Under the pieces are notes generated by a model. The model was given only the letters and a program-made list of their open reading frames with translations, made no database searches and was not told the DNA's origin. Positions 28,501-40,530 of a stretch of DNA of 64,000 nt are shown one piece after another. This stretch comes from Colius striatus (Eukaryota; Chordata; Aves; Coliiformes; Coliidae). Both the position numbers and the translations under genes were made by a program. Positions within the stretch are counted from its first letter, which is position 1. The number at the start of each line of letters is the position of its first letter. The stretch covers positions 34,575,031 to 34,639,030 of the forward strand of contig NC_084790.1 of assembly GCF_028858725.1 (NCBI RefSeq). Direction: 5' to 3'.

Positions 28501-31370
28501 TAATATGCCATTAGAACTTGACTTCCATGTCACTGTAGTTAGTAAAAGTGTTGCCTGATAGACAGGGGCAGGCTAAACACTTCTGCTTTTGTCTAGGTAC
28601 TGACTTCAGTATAGACAGCCTACCCCTCCCTCGTAAAGACTATCATGATTGGGCCCTTTTCCATGAGGAGTCACCAAAAAACAACTACAAACTCTTCCAC
28701 AAACCGACCATCACTTTATTCAACCACACTGCAACTTTCAGCCGCCATTCCCACCTACCGCTGACCACTCAGTACCTTGAGGATATAGAGGTCCTGAAGT
28801 CATTGAGGTACATGATTCCACTGCAAATGAAGAACAGCCTGAGGAAGAGGCTTGCACCGCTTGTATATGTGCAGTCTGATTGCAACTCTCCCTCTGATCG
28901 GGACAGCTACGTGCGTGAACTGATGTGCCACATCGAAGTAGACTCTTATGGAGAATGTCTGCACAACAGACACCTTCCTCCACATCTCAGAAATCCAACT
29001 GCCATGGATGATGAGGAATTCCATAAAATACTGGCACAGTACAAGTTCATTCTTGCTTTTGAAAATGCCGTCTGTGAAGATTATATCACTGAAAAACTCT
29101 GGCGGCCACTGAAGTTGGGAGTGGTACCAGTGTACTTTGGGTCTCCCACCATTGTAGACTGGCTTCCTAGTAACAAGAGTGCAATCCTGGTATCCAGTTT
29201 TTCACATCCTCAGGAGCTGGCACACTATATCAAAACTCTGGATACAAACGATCAAGAATATGAATCCTACCTGCAATGGAAATTGAGAGGGGACATTTCC
29301 AACCCAAGGCTGCTTACAGTGATGAAGGAACGCAAGTGGGGAGTACAGGATATCACCCAAGACAATTACATCGACACCTTTGAGTGCATGGTGTGTAACA
29401 GAGTGTGGGAAAACATCAGAAGGAGAGAAAAGGTATGTGTAACTTTGTCCTTGTGTCTCAGAGAGGCTTTAAAATGGCACTAGGGTCAGATTTGTCCCAG
29501 GAAGTTTGGTTACCAGATTTTTGGTCAGCCTAAAACCACTAGTATTGCAATGTGTTTGGGTTGTCCTTACGTCAAAAGGTGTTGGCAGGTGTGCGTGTGT
29601 GAACAGAGCATGTGTTCTTCACACTGCTCTAGCTCTGGAGCTCATAGGTATTGACAGTGGAGCTGGTGGTCATTTCAGCAGAAGGTGTGAATTGTTCAGG
29701 AAGTTTTTATCAGGACACAGAGAGTAGCCTAATTCGTTGACTTGCTTTAGATGACTTGAAACATTTGAAAACAGGTTGCCCAGAGAGGTTGTGGGATCTG
29801 TATCCTCGGAGGTGTTTTTAAGACTCAAGTCAATGCTGCCCTAGGCAGTTAGATATGATTAGACCTGTTTGGAAAAGGGAACTGGACTAGATGATCACTG
29901 GAAGACCCTCCTATTTAAATACTTTGGGACTGTCAGGGTCTAAGTGTGTGTGGGTACATTCAAGCCTGTAATGACAACATGCCATTGTCTCTGGCCATAT
30001 TTTGCAATTAAACATTGAAACATGGATGTTTAAGCCAGATTGTGTGTTTGTGAGAGAACTGGATCTGTTCTTCCCAGCTGAACCCTCTTGAAATGATGCT
30101 GACAGAGATGCTCTAGAAATGGCTCTATTACCAGGAAGCCAACACTCAGGGCCCAGCAGTCGTGCAAGTGTGCCAGCCTGGACACCAGAAGGCCATTTCA
30201 GAGCCACAGTGAGCTGTTCAGTCTCCTGACAATACCAGCTATGGTGGATTTGGCTGGTATAAGCAGAGCTTTACTTGTAATTAGAGTGAAGCTAAAAGCT
30301 CTCCCTACGTATGTTTCTGAGTTAGTAGGTTTCTAGGTTTAAGTACTAAGAGTCAGTGGCCATTTTTTAAACTCTCCACAAGCTCAGTTATTGACATGAA
30401 TGAAAAAAACACTTTATGTGTCCAGTAATGGAACTGGACAATAGCTCTATTATCCTAAAGCTATCCTATATCCGTTACACCATATTTTAGCTGGTCATCT
30501 CTGATCAGTATGCTATTTGGTCAAACAATAGAAGGGAGAGGAAGAAAGCATTTGAAGCTACTAAAGTGAGTTGATGAGACAGGAGCACAAACTGGAAAGC
30601 ATTATATGTAATCAGACTGTTTTTGTTTGGATCTAGTGCAAAGCTAGACGATGTCTGCTCTTTGAATGAGGAATACAACCATGGAAAGGTATAGAACGTG
30701 CTAGATGCAGATATTCCTTCCCCATGCTTTTGTGGCTCTGTAAGTCAAGAAGATTACGGAGACCAGTTTGTGCTCCTAGTCAGATTCATAGCTTGTTTTT
30801 TCTCCTTAAAAAAACCCTTAATTAAGTGTGTGCATATTTAAGATGTAAACAGAATATAATGACAGAATTATAAATCCCTCGTATAGAATTTCAGATTGGG
30901 TGGGCTGGTGCTGCTCATTGGCAGCCAGACCTGATCTGAGACTCAGGCTGTTGTCAGCATGACTGCCTTGTCCTGGATACTGTGGGGAGAGCTTTCCCTC
31001 TGACTGCCACAGGAGAGGGCTAGAACCTGTAGTGGGAAGTAAAATGTCCCTAACATGCTTTGATAGTTTACTTGATGGCATAGCACCTTTCTCCTCTATT
31101 TGCCAGGGTCTCTGAATAACCCCCTTTATTTCTCTCCATTGACAGGGATTGCTGCCTCAGAGATGGGAGGCTCAGGTTAACCATCTGAGCTGCCCCAAAC
31201 CAGAGGCATTCCAGTTCTCATCTTCAAATTCTGACTGGACTTCTCTCCAAGAAATGTGGATACCAACCTTCGAGCAATCCAAGAAAGAAGCCTGGGCTCT
31301 GAGGCACCTGGTGGAAAGGAACAGGAATTTCACAGCTCAGGAATTTTGGATGCTTGTATTCCAAGAATAA
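19488..31370 (+). CDS. FUT10: GDP-fucose protein O-fucosyltransferase / alpha-(1,3)-fucosyltransferase 10
   Basis: A glycosyltransferase family 10 enzyme that uses GDP-fucose in the secretory pathway. FUT10 was first listed as an alpha-1,3-fucosyltransferase and more recently reported to O-fucosylate EMI domains (POFUT3). Four exons (19488-19568, 24733-25018, 28597-29432, 31146-31370) join in phase to 475 residues, against 479 in human. Residues 1-8 are basic; 9-27 form a signal anchor, so the protein is type II. Residues 67-80 ([11 protein letters not shown]) start the GT10 N-terminal domain. The GT10 core is at 271-306, with [15 protein letters not shown] at 277-291. The C-terminal CMVC pair is at 386-389. 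N-glycosylation sequons include NKT 107, NHT 165 and NKS 315. Conservation of sequence, phases and length identifies FUT10 rather than FUT11. No frame breaks are seen, so it is probably functional. Confidence 0.95.
21631..22371 (+). pseudogene. CR1 ORF2 remnant, linker to reverse transcriptase
   Basis: 246 open codons with typical CR1 sequence: [11 protein letters not shown], a helical linker ([22 protein letters not shown]), the KGFFKYI stretch, and ...[10 protein letters not shown] before the RT N-terminus ([15 protein letters not shown]). It ends at a TAG in what should be the EDWRKAN continuation (EDxRKANV), a single stop in an otherwise matching frame. Confidence 0.9.
22465..22853 (+). 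pseudogene. CR1 reverse transcriptase remnant
   Basis: Contains the [14 protein letters not shown] box, the first catalytic Asp in [13 protein letters not shown] and the [13 protein letters not shown] box (normally PQGSVLGP). It is cut after FNI by the solo LTR and resumes at 23296. Confidence 0.9.
22854..23295 (+). mobile_element. Solo LTR (442 bp) inserted in CR1, TSD AATAT
   Basis: Begins TGTCCTGGTTTTGGC and ends AAAACCACGACA, flanked by direct repeats AATAT at 22849-22853 and 23296-23300. Removing it restores the CR1 RT sequence across FNI..INDLDEG. It has a TATTAAA-type poly(A) signal near 23163 followed by CCTACGCGGG. No internal retroviral sequence remains, so it is a product of LTR-LTR recombination. 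The 5-bp duplication suggests the ERVL or ERV1 rather than the ERVK group. Confidence 0.95.
24733..25018 (+). CDS. FUT10: FUT10 coding exon 2
   Basis: The acceptor ATTTTCCTGAAG ends at 24732 and the donor GTAAGG starts at 25019. It encodes residues 28-122 plus one base of Gly123: the stem ([11 protein letters not shown]...) and the beginning of the GT10 N-terminal domain, with the WWSP motif, two cysteines (CGEDVC) and an NKT sequon. It ends with AFLFY. Confidence 0.95.
25019..28596 (+). other. FUT10: FUT10 intron between coding exons 2 and 3
   Basis: 3.6 kb of AT-rich intron with T-rich runs. No repeat family, exon or RNA gene recognised. Confidence 0.8.
28597..29432 (+). CDS. FUT10: FUT10 coding exon 3 (catalytic core)
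   Basis: The acceptor TTTTGTCTAG ends at 28596 and the donor GTATGT starts at 29433. It encodes residues 123-401: [19 protein letters not shown], the [10 protein letters not shown] segment, the fucosyltransferase core [12 protein letters not shown], and the CMVCNRVW segment near the end. It is one uninterrupted 836-base exon ending in phase 0. Confidence 0.97.
29433..31145 (+). other. FUT10: FUT10 intron between coding exons 3 and 4
   Basis: 1.7 kb of intron. It holds one CR1 3' fragment (29757-29935) and otherwise nothing recognised. Confidence 0.8.
29757..29935 (+). mobile_element. CR1 LINE 3' fragment
   Basis: Plus-strand CR1 tail: CAGGTTGCCCAGAGAGGTTGTGGGATCT, the ACTGGACTAGATGATCACTGGAAG segment and a diverged terminus. 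About 180 bases and old. Confidence 0.85.
31146..31370 (+). CDS. FUT10: FUT10 coding exon 4 (C-terminus and stop)
   Basis: The acceptor CTCCATTGACAG ends at 31145. It encodes [10 protein letters not shown] to the C-terminal [14 protein letters not shown], which matches the mammalian C-terminus (FSSEEFW..VF-type), followed by TAA at 31368-31370. The stop overlaps an AATAAA hexamer at 31366-31371, which is probably too close to serve as the main poly(A) signal. Confidence 0.95.
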   Translation, partial: GLLPQRWEAQVNHLSCPKPEAFQFSSSNSDWTSLQEMWIPTFEQSKKEAWALRHLVERNRNFTAQEFWMLVFQE

Positions 31371-34300
31371 ACACAATGATCTATAAAACTGAGTGAGCTC
31401 CTCAGAGGAGTCTGTGGAATTTTCTTTTGTAAGTTGACCTTACCATACAGAGCACTGGAACGGGATGCCCATATGGGTTGTGGAGTCTCCTCTGCAGACA
31501 TTCAAAACCCACCTGAACAAGTTTCTATATGACCTACTCTAGGTGGTCCTGCTCTGGCAGGGGGTTTGGACTGGGTGATTTTTTGAGATTACTTCCAACC
31601 CTTAAGATTCTGTGGTTGGTAGTCACAGGAAGTAGACCCAGGAGACTGGACTGAGTATGTTCAGTGCTGAAGGGCTACTAAAGAGTGCTAAACAATAGAA
31701 TCACCCTGCCAGGTGACACATGTACATATATATATTTATATATATAAGTTTAGAATGATTCTTTGTAATTGTCATTAGTTCAGATGTTTGAGCATTAAGG
31801 CACAAATTGTCAGGGTTCTCAAACCCCAGTTTTAAGCACATTGCTAATTCTCATGAAGCAGATGGATCTGCCTCCATCTTTAGATACATACCTGTATTTG
31901 TGGCCTCAAGACACCCTTTTCCCCAGTCCAGGACCCTCTTTTGCTGCATTGGTAGCCACAAGCTGAAGGGCAGCTGATGGCACTGCACTGGTACAGTTTG
32001 CTTTGGAGGTAGAGAGAAAACTTGGGATGATGTCTGTGACTAGATGTTTATTATAAATTTTCTTGGCATCAGCAGATTTAGCAGGGACTTGGCAGACTTT
32101 GTGTCCTGATAGCGAGTGCCAATGTAAAGTGCATTAGTGCTTGGCATGAGGAAACACCATCTGTTAGTGTCCAGGGAGAGACTGAATAAAAAATATGCTG
32201 GCTCAGATTTACCCATGATCTTTGCTAAAAATAAGCAGAGCACATGAATATCTCCACTCCCCAGAAACAGAGCTGGCCTCAAGCTGACTTACCTTCTTGC
32301 CTTTTTGATGATGAGCTAGTATTTTTATGTCATTGTATAAACATGGAATTGTGTGCTTGAAAGGAGAGGGATAAAACCAAGAGTCCATTGGTGCTGAACA
32401 ATAGGCACAAGGAAAGGTAGGCAAGCAGTCTCTCTTCTTTTAACACAGAAACCTGCTAATTACTTTATCTGCACAAATAAAACTTGGTGGTCTTGGTCAT
32501 ATCTTGTCAAAGGACACACCTTTGTGTGGTATAGAGACTGTTGCAGTTTTCTTTCTAAGTTCTTCCAGGCTGAGTCTACAGGGGAGCCAACTTGCACAGG
32601 ACGAGCAAAATGGCATTATCTGGGTGGAGCCATTCAGATGAGGAACAGTCATTCATATACATGCCCATGTATGATGACAAAGGCAAATGTAAGCACTAAC
32701 ATAGTTATTTACATTGTCTCCTTGCTGATCTGATGATTTCTATGCAGTTTTTCCTTGTAGCAGTTTATTTTAAGATTGCTGTCAAGCATTTGGCTTCCTT
32801 ATGATTGCCAAGCCACAAGTAGGGATCTGAACAGCATTTAGACTGGGAAATTCAACTGCAACATTTACTTTCCTTGGAAGAAGTTTCCTCACCAGTAATT
32901 TCCTCGCCAATCAGCTGGTGATCTTTAAATTCCTTTTAAATCTAGTAAGAGAAAGAGCCCTTTTGTGGCCACAAACCTAGAGTATCGGTCATTTTTCTGT
33001 GAGCGTATACATAGTGTTATAATGCAAAACAGTCCCACTGAAATCTCTCACCACCAGTGTTTTGCCAGTGGCACAGAGCATCTGTCAGACACATCTTCGT
33101 CCCTTTCCCCAGTTGTCTACAGTGCAAATGGTAACTAAGCTCCACAGATGAAGTCCTTTGGGAAAGTGGAATTAATACCAAGCTTAGAAACTTTCCTAAG
33201 TCAGGATTGAGTGCTGGACATAAGCCCCACGATGTTTGCAATGGAACCTGCAAATAGAATACACCCTTTGCCATGAATCTCTGTTTTTCCTCCCAGGATG
33301 GCACAAAATATCTGCAGCATGAAGGTTGGTTTTTTGGTTTTTTTTTTTTTTTTTGTATGCTGTTCTGCTGACTCCTTTGGCAAAAATCTCAAGCCATGTT
33401 GTTTAAAGACCTCTGGGGTTCCACAACTGAAAATTTTTTTTTCCTTTATTGCTGTAGGAAGATTTGTCAGATCCTGAGCTTCCTGAGCAATCTAGTGGGT
33501 AGATATTACTCAAAGATAGGACGCATTTTTAGCTGAGTTTGTGGTGTGTTATTACCCCTTGTTTTACATTGGTGGAGAAAGAACAAAAGGAAGACTGAAG
33601 TAACTGGTTTACAAGCTACGTTTGGAAATTTAAAGTGGTAATCAACATGTGTTTTAGAAGTAATGTTTTCATCCACTGCTGTACAGAATAGAAAGGTGAG
33701 TGTACTGGGCAGTTGTCTGAAGGTGTGCTGTGGTATAATTGTCACTCAGCCTCACAAGAACCTCTCACAATGCAACCTTTCTAGAGTGTAAGCATTAAGC
33801 TATTGGCTCCCACAGGCTAGTTCAGAACAGCCTAAATTTGGCCTCTTGAGAGGCTTGGGAGACTTATGGCAAGGATTTGCCCAGGCTAATTGAGTGTAAG
33901 AAACACTGACCATCATAAATTTAAAGTTGATCTCTTTTCTCCCCCTACTGCTCTGAGGAGGAATAAGCAGGAGCAGCTGAGTGGTCTCTGTCTGTCCTTG
34001 GTTTTTTTGGTTTTTTGTGGTGGTTTTTTGTTTGTTTGGTTTGTTTTTTTGTGTTTAGTTGATTTTTTTTTTTTTAATTTTGGTTTAAGCTGATTTGCTA
34101 TCTTTGTGCCATTTACAGGTTTGTAATTCTAGCTGACAGATAAATCCAATTTGTTTGAAGGGCTTTTGTACAACCTAGATGGCTCAGACCTTTCCTTTTT
34201 GGTTTCTTTTTGCATTAGAAAGGTGACAGCAAAACAGCTAAGAAAAGCTCTGTATTTTCAAGAAGAAGAGCCGATTCAGTCTTGTGTAGTGGTCGAGCTG

Positions 34301-34737
34301 TCCTGATATCCTCTGTTGCAGAATATGACACAAGGTTTCTTCTGGGCTTGCATTTATTCTGCAGAACCCATACCCATCAGCTTCCCCAGGAGTTCCCCAG
34401 GAATACACTAATGGTCTCTGAGCCTTCGATGGCATTTGCATCTGAAAGACAAAACCTGAGGACTGGACTGCCTCTTCAGAAGAAGCTTGCATTCAGCTTG
34501 GATTTAGAGAAAGAGGTGAACACAGTCCTCATTCTCCCTGTCCCCAAAGATCAGGACTGGGGCATGGACAAATGGGAGAAGGGATTGCATTTACCCCTCT
34601 TACTACACACTTCTGGCCTCTCCACTTTCAGCCTCCACCTTTCACCAGCTCCCTTGATGTATTTGTGTCCCATGTGCCTCCTGTCCTTTGTGGGATCTGG
34701 CCATGTAGCAGTGATACCTGGGATCAGACTGCAGGGA
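31371..34737 (+). other. FUT10: FUT10 3' UTR and downstream sequence
   Basis: The 3' UTR end is not determined. Candidate AATAAA hexamers lie at about 32185 and 32475. T-rich stretches occur at 33330-33356 and 34000-34080, and a TA-repeat at 31720-31745. No coding exon recognised. Confidence 0.45.
31450..31614 (+). mobile_element. CR1 LINE 3' fragment just downstream of the FUT10 stop
   Basis: Plus-strand tail: GAGTCTCCTCTGCAGACATTCAAAACCC, CCTACTCTAGGTGGTCCTGCTCTGG and CCAACCCTTAAGATTCTGTGG. It begins about 80 bases after the FUT10 stop, so it probably lies in the 3' UTR. It is the same subfamily as the copies at 24.2 and 53.05 kb. Confidence 0.9.
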
Positions 34738-35340
34738 AACAGCTAAGGTATGTGTGAGAAGGAGCTGGGAGAAGCCTCATCTAGGGCATCCTCTCTCATG
34801 GCCTCAAATCCCCATCTGGCCTGTGCGGAGCCATGGTGCTGACCATGACCAGTGTTCCAGACTTCTGTCTCAATCTTGATCTGAGTTGTCGCTGTGGACC
34901 TGCTGGGTCGCCATTGGGCTGTGGCTGAGCCTGCCCTTCATCACCACCGATGCCCTGCAGGCCCTGCCTGTGGTGTAGCATCCCTGCCACCCTGGCAGGG
35001 TTGCTGCCTGATCAGCTCCAGTCTTGGTGGATTTTTTGTGCCCCAGACAGGGGCCCTTCCAGACACTGTTGCTGCTGGGAAAAGGCCCTGTCAAAAACTG
35101 GGCCTGCTATCATGAGGCTTCCTCCAACTGTCTAAGAGTTGCTTCATCTCTTGGTGAGCTGGTCCACAGCAGATGCCTGTTGGTTCATCCCCTAACTGTT
35201 ACTACAGGCCTGCAACAGCCTCATCCTGCCCCAGGTCAGACTACTGTGTAGTTGGGCCTGTCCTTTGCCTACTGTGCTCTACCTCCTCTTTGCCTTACCT
35301 CAGGACTCCACTGATGGGGGCTCTCCTGCCACACTACTTT
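34738..35340. other. GC-richer low-CpG block of unknown nature
   Basis: Composition changes abruptly to C/T/G-rich sequence with overlapping short ORFs on both strands. It looks like old repeat or LTR material (for example CCAGACAGGGGCCC), but no family, terminal repeat or splice structure could be recognised. Confidence 0.3.
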
Positions 35341-38300
35341 GATCCCAAATATGCACAGACTTCAGGTTTGGTTTCCAGGCTTTTGGTTTGGTTTTGGCTC
35401 TTTGTTTGCTTTTCAAAAATCTTAACTTTGGGTCTAGCCAACACACTTGTCTCATTTCCTTTGGGAGGGCCTGGTGGGGTGGGGGTGTTAACACAGGTGG
35501 GAGCATATCATATGAAATCACTGTGCTGGGCATTTATTAGAGGAACAATGGAGAAAATGAACAGCAAGCCAATGACTGGGAAAGAAATTAGAGAAAAGAA
35601 ATATAAGGAGGACTTTGACTGTCATTTCATGGCAAGACAAGCCTCAATCCTCTGCTGTGCCTTGTGGGTTTCAGAGGTCAAATCCAAGCTTTCTTCCCTC
35701 ATTCAGCATTGTACAAAGAAATAAAGCCACGTGCTTTATTGTGGCAGGTATTAAAGCACACAAAAGATCTCCATGCGGGCAATGCACATTTGCAAAGCAT
35801 GTGATGCTATGTTTTGTCATCAGCCTGGTGTTAGCCTCATGTGAAATAGAATGAGGGTGACTGTGTGCTTCAGCAGAAAGGCGTGTTGCTACTGTGTATG
35901 CATGAGGTGAAGGGTGGGGAGCTTTCCTACAGCCAACATATGGTAGGGCTACGTTCTGTACAGCTCTATGGAGACCGTTCAAAAACCAGACTGAGGTTAA
36001 CGCCAAGATCTGTCTGTGTAATTAGTGGAAAGAGAGAGCTCTTCTGAATTACCATTGACTGGGCCACTCTCTCCAGCAGCAGGAAGAATGAACAGAAAGG
36101 TAGTGTGGGATGGTGTGGATGTGTAGCTGTGTCCTGTTGGCCGACATGCCCCCCTAAGTGTCTTTAAACCACTGTTATTGAACTCTCTTTTGCAGACCTT
36201 TTGTGTGTCTTCTAAATTCAAGGTTAATGAATTAATTATTAAAAACCTGCAGCCATTTGCTGATCTCTTAACTCTCTGGCCTTGGAAAAAGATATGGCGT
36301 AGAGACAGCTATTTTGCATCTAAGCAATCAAATGTCTCAAAAGCAGTCTTGTCAAATATATACACATGTATTCTTACCAGAAGACTGCTAAGGTTGCAAA
36401 TTAAAACAGAATGAAGTATACTTTTTAAAAACAGGGATTTTACCCTGAAATATTATGAGAAGTTAGGGCACCACTGAGCCCATAATGCCCAGTTCATTTA
36501 GCACCCCAAACACCAGTCCTTTCCCAAAACCTCACACACACATGGATTAGTTATCTTCTCCTCCCACTTCCTTTCAGTTACTATCCACCCTGAATCTGGA
36601 GTGAGGTAAAAATCTGGGAAAAGCACCAGTAAAAGAGACTTATCCAGAGGCTTTATGCTTCTGTCCAGGTGCAAGGGAAACAAATGCCTACCGTGTGGGC
36701 ATTTGACTTGCCAGTCTGGTAATCTTCTATATACAAAAAAACCCCACTAAATGGGAAAAGGCTGCGTGTTGCTTTCTGATGGCTTCAGGCAGAAAGCAAC
36801 CTTCCTGGGCTCTGGGTCCCTTGAGTATGCCAGTCTGTGGTCCCATGGCTCCCCAGGCTAGGAGGAGTAAGCAGGGCAGTAGGCTCTGCACACAGCAGAT
36901 TTGGGGAAGCCTAAGTGAAGCCACCTCTGCTTGATAAGCTTTGACGCAGGCTACAAAGCTGCTCGGTAGCTTCATCAGTCACCCTTTCAATGCTGTGTGT
37001 TGCATGCAGAGAAGCCATTTCCTTTTGGCCCACCAGCACGTCTTCTGTCTGGATGGTGGGGTGTCCTTGGGCTGCTGGTGGACACTGGCTGCTGCAGTCC
37101 TCAAGGAAGGGCAGGATTTGAGGCAGTTTGAAGTGCAGCAGCTGCAACCTGGAGATGGAAGTGACAGTATGTCACTAATAATCCAGCAAACCTTCTAGGT
37201 TCATGAAGCTTGGAAGGTACTTGTATTTTTTTTCCCCCTTTGGTGTCAAGCTTTCTGAATGTTTTGGTGTATGCACTTTGCAGTTTTGGGTATTTCTTGA
37301 ACATGGGTAGAATACCTCTTTATAGCTATGAGGAAATGCTTTCATACTGCACCATGCTGTCCCAGCTATTGGTGCATTGACAAAAACATGGCACAAACAG
37401 TTTACAGCAAGACCTGTAATGAAACCAAGAGACTTATCCACCAGGATATGGTTCCCCTGGAGGAGTCACAGGCTCACTACAGATCTATTTTCCCCAGGAT
37501 CATGTGTGCCTCTGTAACTGTGTCACAAAACTCTCACTTTGCATAAATTAAACTTTAGATGAAGTGTAAATTATTAATGCACTAAAATGTGCTGCTAACA
37601 GTTCTTTACATTTAAAGCTATTATTCACTGTTCCTGACTGATGCATTTGGTTGTTTGCCATTTTCCCAGAGTCAGCAAAAACGCATCCTTTTTTAATCCG
37701 TTCCCTGTGTTTTGTGCAAAGGCCACAGAAACCCAAGAGGATACATTCCAAGGCTGGGAGCAGTACATGCACAAAAACCCATAATAATGGAAGCAGGTTC
37801 AAATTCTGATCAGAAAATATGCCTTTTTTGCCTAAACAGACTTAATATTGGAATTAAAGAAAAGCTCTTTGTCTTATGTCTGGGAGGTCAGAATTGGACT
37901 GTCTGGCCTGATGACCAGAGTCAAAGCCTACAGCCAAAATGTGACCAGGAATCCAGGCAGCAGGCAGTGGCCACAGGGACAATATCTTGACGCTCACTGC
38001 AGAAGCTTGGTATGACAGAGAGATTGTACTCTTGATTTGGTTGGAAAGGCTTGCTCTGGCTTCAAAATAATCTCTGCCACAGAGAAGCTAGTCCCAGATC
38101 CTTAGGCTGCTGAGGCATGCGGAACAGGCTTCTTGCCTGCTGGGCTCTGCTCTTTCAACATGATGTGAAGGCTTGAAATATTATCTGGGGCAGCTGGATC
38201 AAGTCCAAAGGAGAGGGAGACTCAGTTTCCTTGCTATGACATTCTAGTTTGATACTGCTCTCCTTCCCAGCCCCTCCTCAGACTTCTGGCTTGTGGCTGG

Positions 38301-40350
38301 AGTACTGAAAGACAGACCTCTTGTGGCCTGCACAAGAAGGTCACTGAGAGTTATTAAGGTCATAACTGCTGTTAAATGCATCACCTAGAGCTATGTTTAT
38401 AGCATGAAGGAAACAAACAGATACAGGCACTCTTGAGCAAGAACTCACCTTTTTGGGTACTACCTTACATGAAGATGATGGAAGGTGATGTCCACACAAT
38501 TTGTTATCATTATTAAATTTTTAAGAATCCATGCTGCTACTATTCCAGCATCCCCTCTCCCACGCGTTCTAAAAGGTAGCATGCCTGACACCAGGGCTCT
38601 GGTTGAGTGAAAAATTAGTTTCTTGGGCACCCTGAGGTCCTGATGAGGACAAAAGGGAGATGTTCAGAGCTCTGTAGGAGCAGCAAAGGTGATTTGGGCA
38701 CTATGGAAAGCTATAAGGCTACAGATATGTTCACACTTATGGGGAAGATACAGATACAGCAGATACAGCTGCTTTCAAGTCAGCCTGAAGTCTATGTATG
38801 ACTCCTTATCTGCTCACTCTTTTAGGCACTATTTTACCTTTAAAGTCCATTCCAGTATCAGCAGAGAGAAGCCAGAGACTGTACTGCATCTGTTTACACC
38901 TCTTCATGAGCTGCTATGTGAAGCTACTCATACTCAAGAGAAAAGCCACTGAAAGAGGATTCTCATTTGCATAGAAGGGGGTCAGCCTCCTGAGGGCATT
39001 TCCCCTGTCCATGGCCAAAGCTACTACTAAGGTGCCAGGGGAGATTATCCTTGACAGCACTTCCTTCCTGGCTCTCTGTAGACTCAAGCAGATATCCTGT
39101 TGGAGTATCCCTTGCTAGAGACATCTTTGGAACAGGGATGAATTCAGCACCTGAAATGGAAACATCTAAATACTATACCACTTTGAAAGTCTGATATTGA
39201 GACCTTGAATTGCTTTGTAAGGGGATCAAATAGTAAATTTCCTGCATATGATTTTTTTTGTTGCTGTTGTTTTTTCTCTTTTTTTTTTTCTTGGTCCAGA
39301 TATGTCGGTGCTTCACAGGATCAAAGGTGTTACAGCATTTCCTCAGAGGGAGTTGCTGGCAGCATCGGGGTCAAATGTCAGCCCTCTGACAATTAATTCT
39401 CTTTTATCTCTGTCACCTGTGGCTCTGTGCAGAAGTGAATCAGACTGTCACAGCACATGTAGGATTTTGCAGCATTTTTCCTGTGGAATGTAAGTGTTGA
39501 GTCTACCAAGGGGAAGAACAGATGAATCAGGAGCAAGTGCCAGGCTGCTAATGGAGAGAAAAGGAGAGGCACAAATAAGTCTTCCCCAAAAGCCACTGAG
39601 CCCATGATCATGGGCAATGCTCCCTATCTCCCCAGGCACCACTTTCTGCTGGAGGCCTTGGAGACTTGACCCACTACCCACTCACTTCAAATGCTTTGAT
39701 TCAGGGACATGTCTCACAAGATTGCAGCTTGCTTGGCCTCCTTGCTCCAGGTGTGAGCTCTGTTTGGTGAAAACCTTGATTTGCTCACTGGCATCACAGC
39801 TCCTGAGTGTCAGAGAGGCTCAGGCACCACACAATGAGCAATAGTGGTGTGATGGAGCAGGGCCACACTCTCTGCTGCAGGATGGGGACAGATGTGTCCC
39901 CTGGGATGTGACAGAGAGACCTCCTGTCCTCTGAAGAGTCCCTGTGATCTGCCCTGATGTGGTCTGGGAGAGCAGCTGTAGTATGTGAAGGTTGTCCGAA
40001 GTGCATGGGTGGAGGTAGACTTAATTTTGGGAGATATGGGGTCTGTCCTTTCGTCTGCCACAGGCGGTGGGGGTCACTGTGGGTACCCAAAATACTGTTC
40101 TCTCCGTGGGCATCCCAGTGACCTAGACAGTAGTGGGACTGGCTGTGAGGTTGTCCCAGATAATCATTAACAGATGAGGCAACATAACCTTGAGAGATGA
40201 GGTGATTGACTCAGCCCGGCAAATGCATTTATCAGTCAATACATCCTGTGTCGATTTGCCTAAATTCACATCCATGATGCCTCAGTCAGCCGCATCCTCA
40301 GAAATGGGATCGATATTTAACTCCCATCTGTACCCACCCCACCTCAACCC
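35340..40350. other. Intergenic sequence, no gene recognised
   Basis: I read both strands for exons, repeats and RNA genes and found nothing to name. T-rich runs occur at about 39250-39292. ORFs are short and lack protein character. Confidence 0.45.
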
Positions 40351-40359
40351 GCCTCTTTG

Positions 40360-40530
40360 AGCAGCTGACAAAACCCCTCCGGGGAGCTCACCAGGCCAGC
40401 TACTGCGGAGTGGCGGCGGGACCACCCGCTCTGCGGCTGTCATCTCCCACCGGGCCACTGGCTGCCACTGCAAGGCAGGGCACGGTTGCCCCGCCGCCAC
40501 TCGCCCGCCTGCACGCGGCTTGTTTTTTCC
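40360..40530. promoter_or_regulatory. Small orphan CpG-rich block
   Basis: About 170 bases with many CpGs and GCCGCC/GGCGGG motifs in an otherwise CpG-poor region. On the minus strand an ATG at about 40442 opens a short frame, starting MTAAERVVPPPLRS, that meets a donor GTGAGC at about 40395. That could be a first exon, but no downstream exon was identified. It may equally be a distal regulatory element. Confidence 0.3.
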
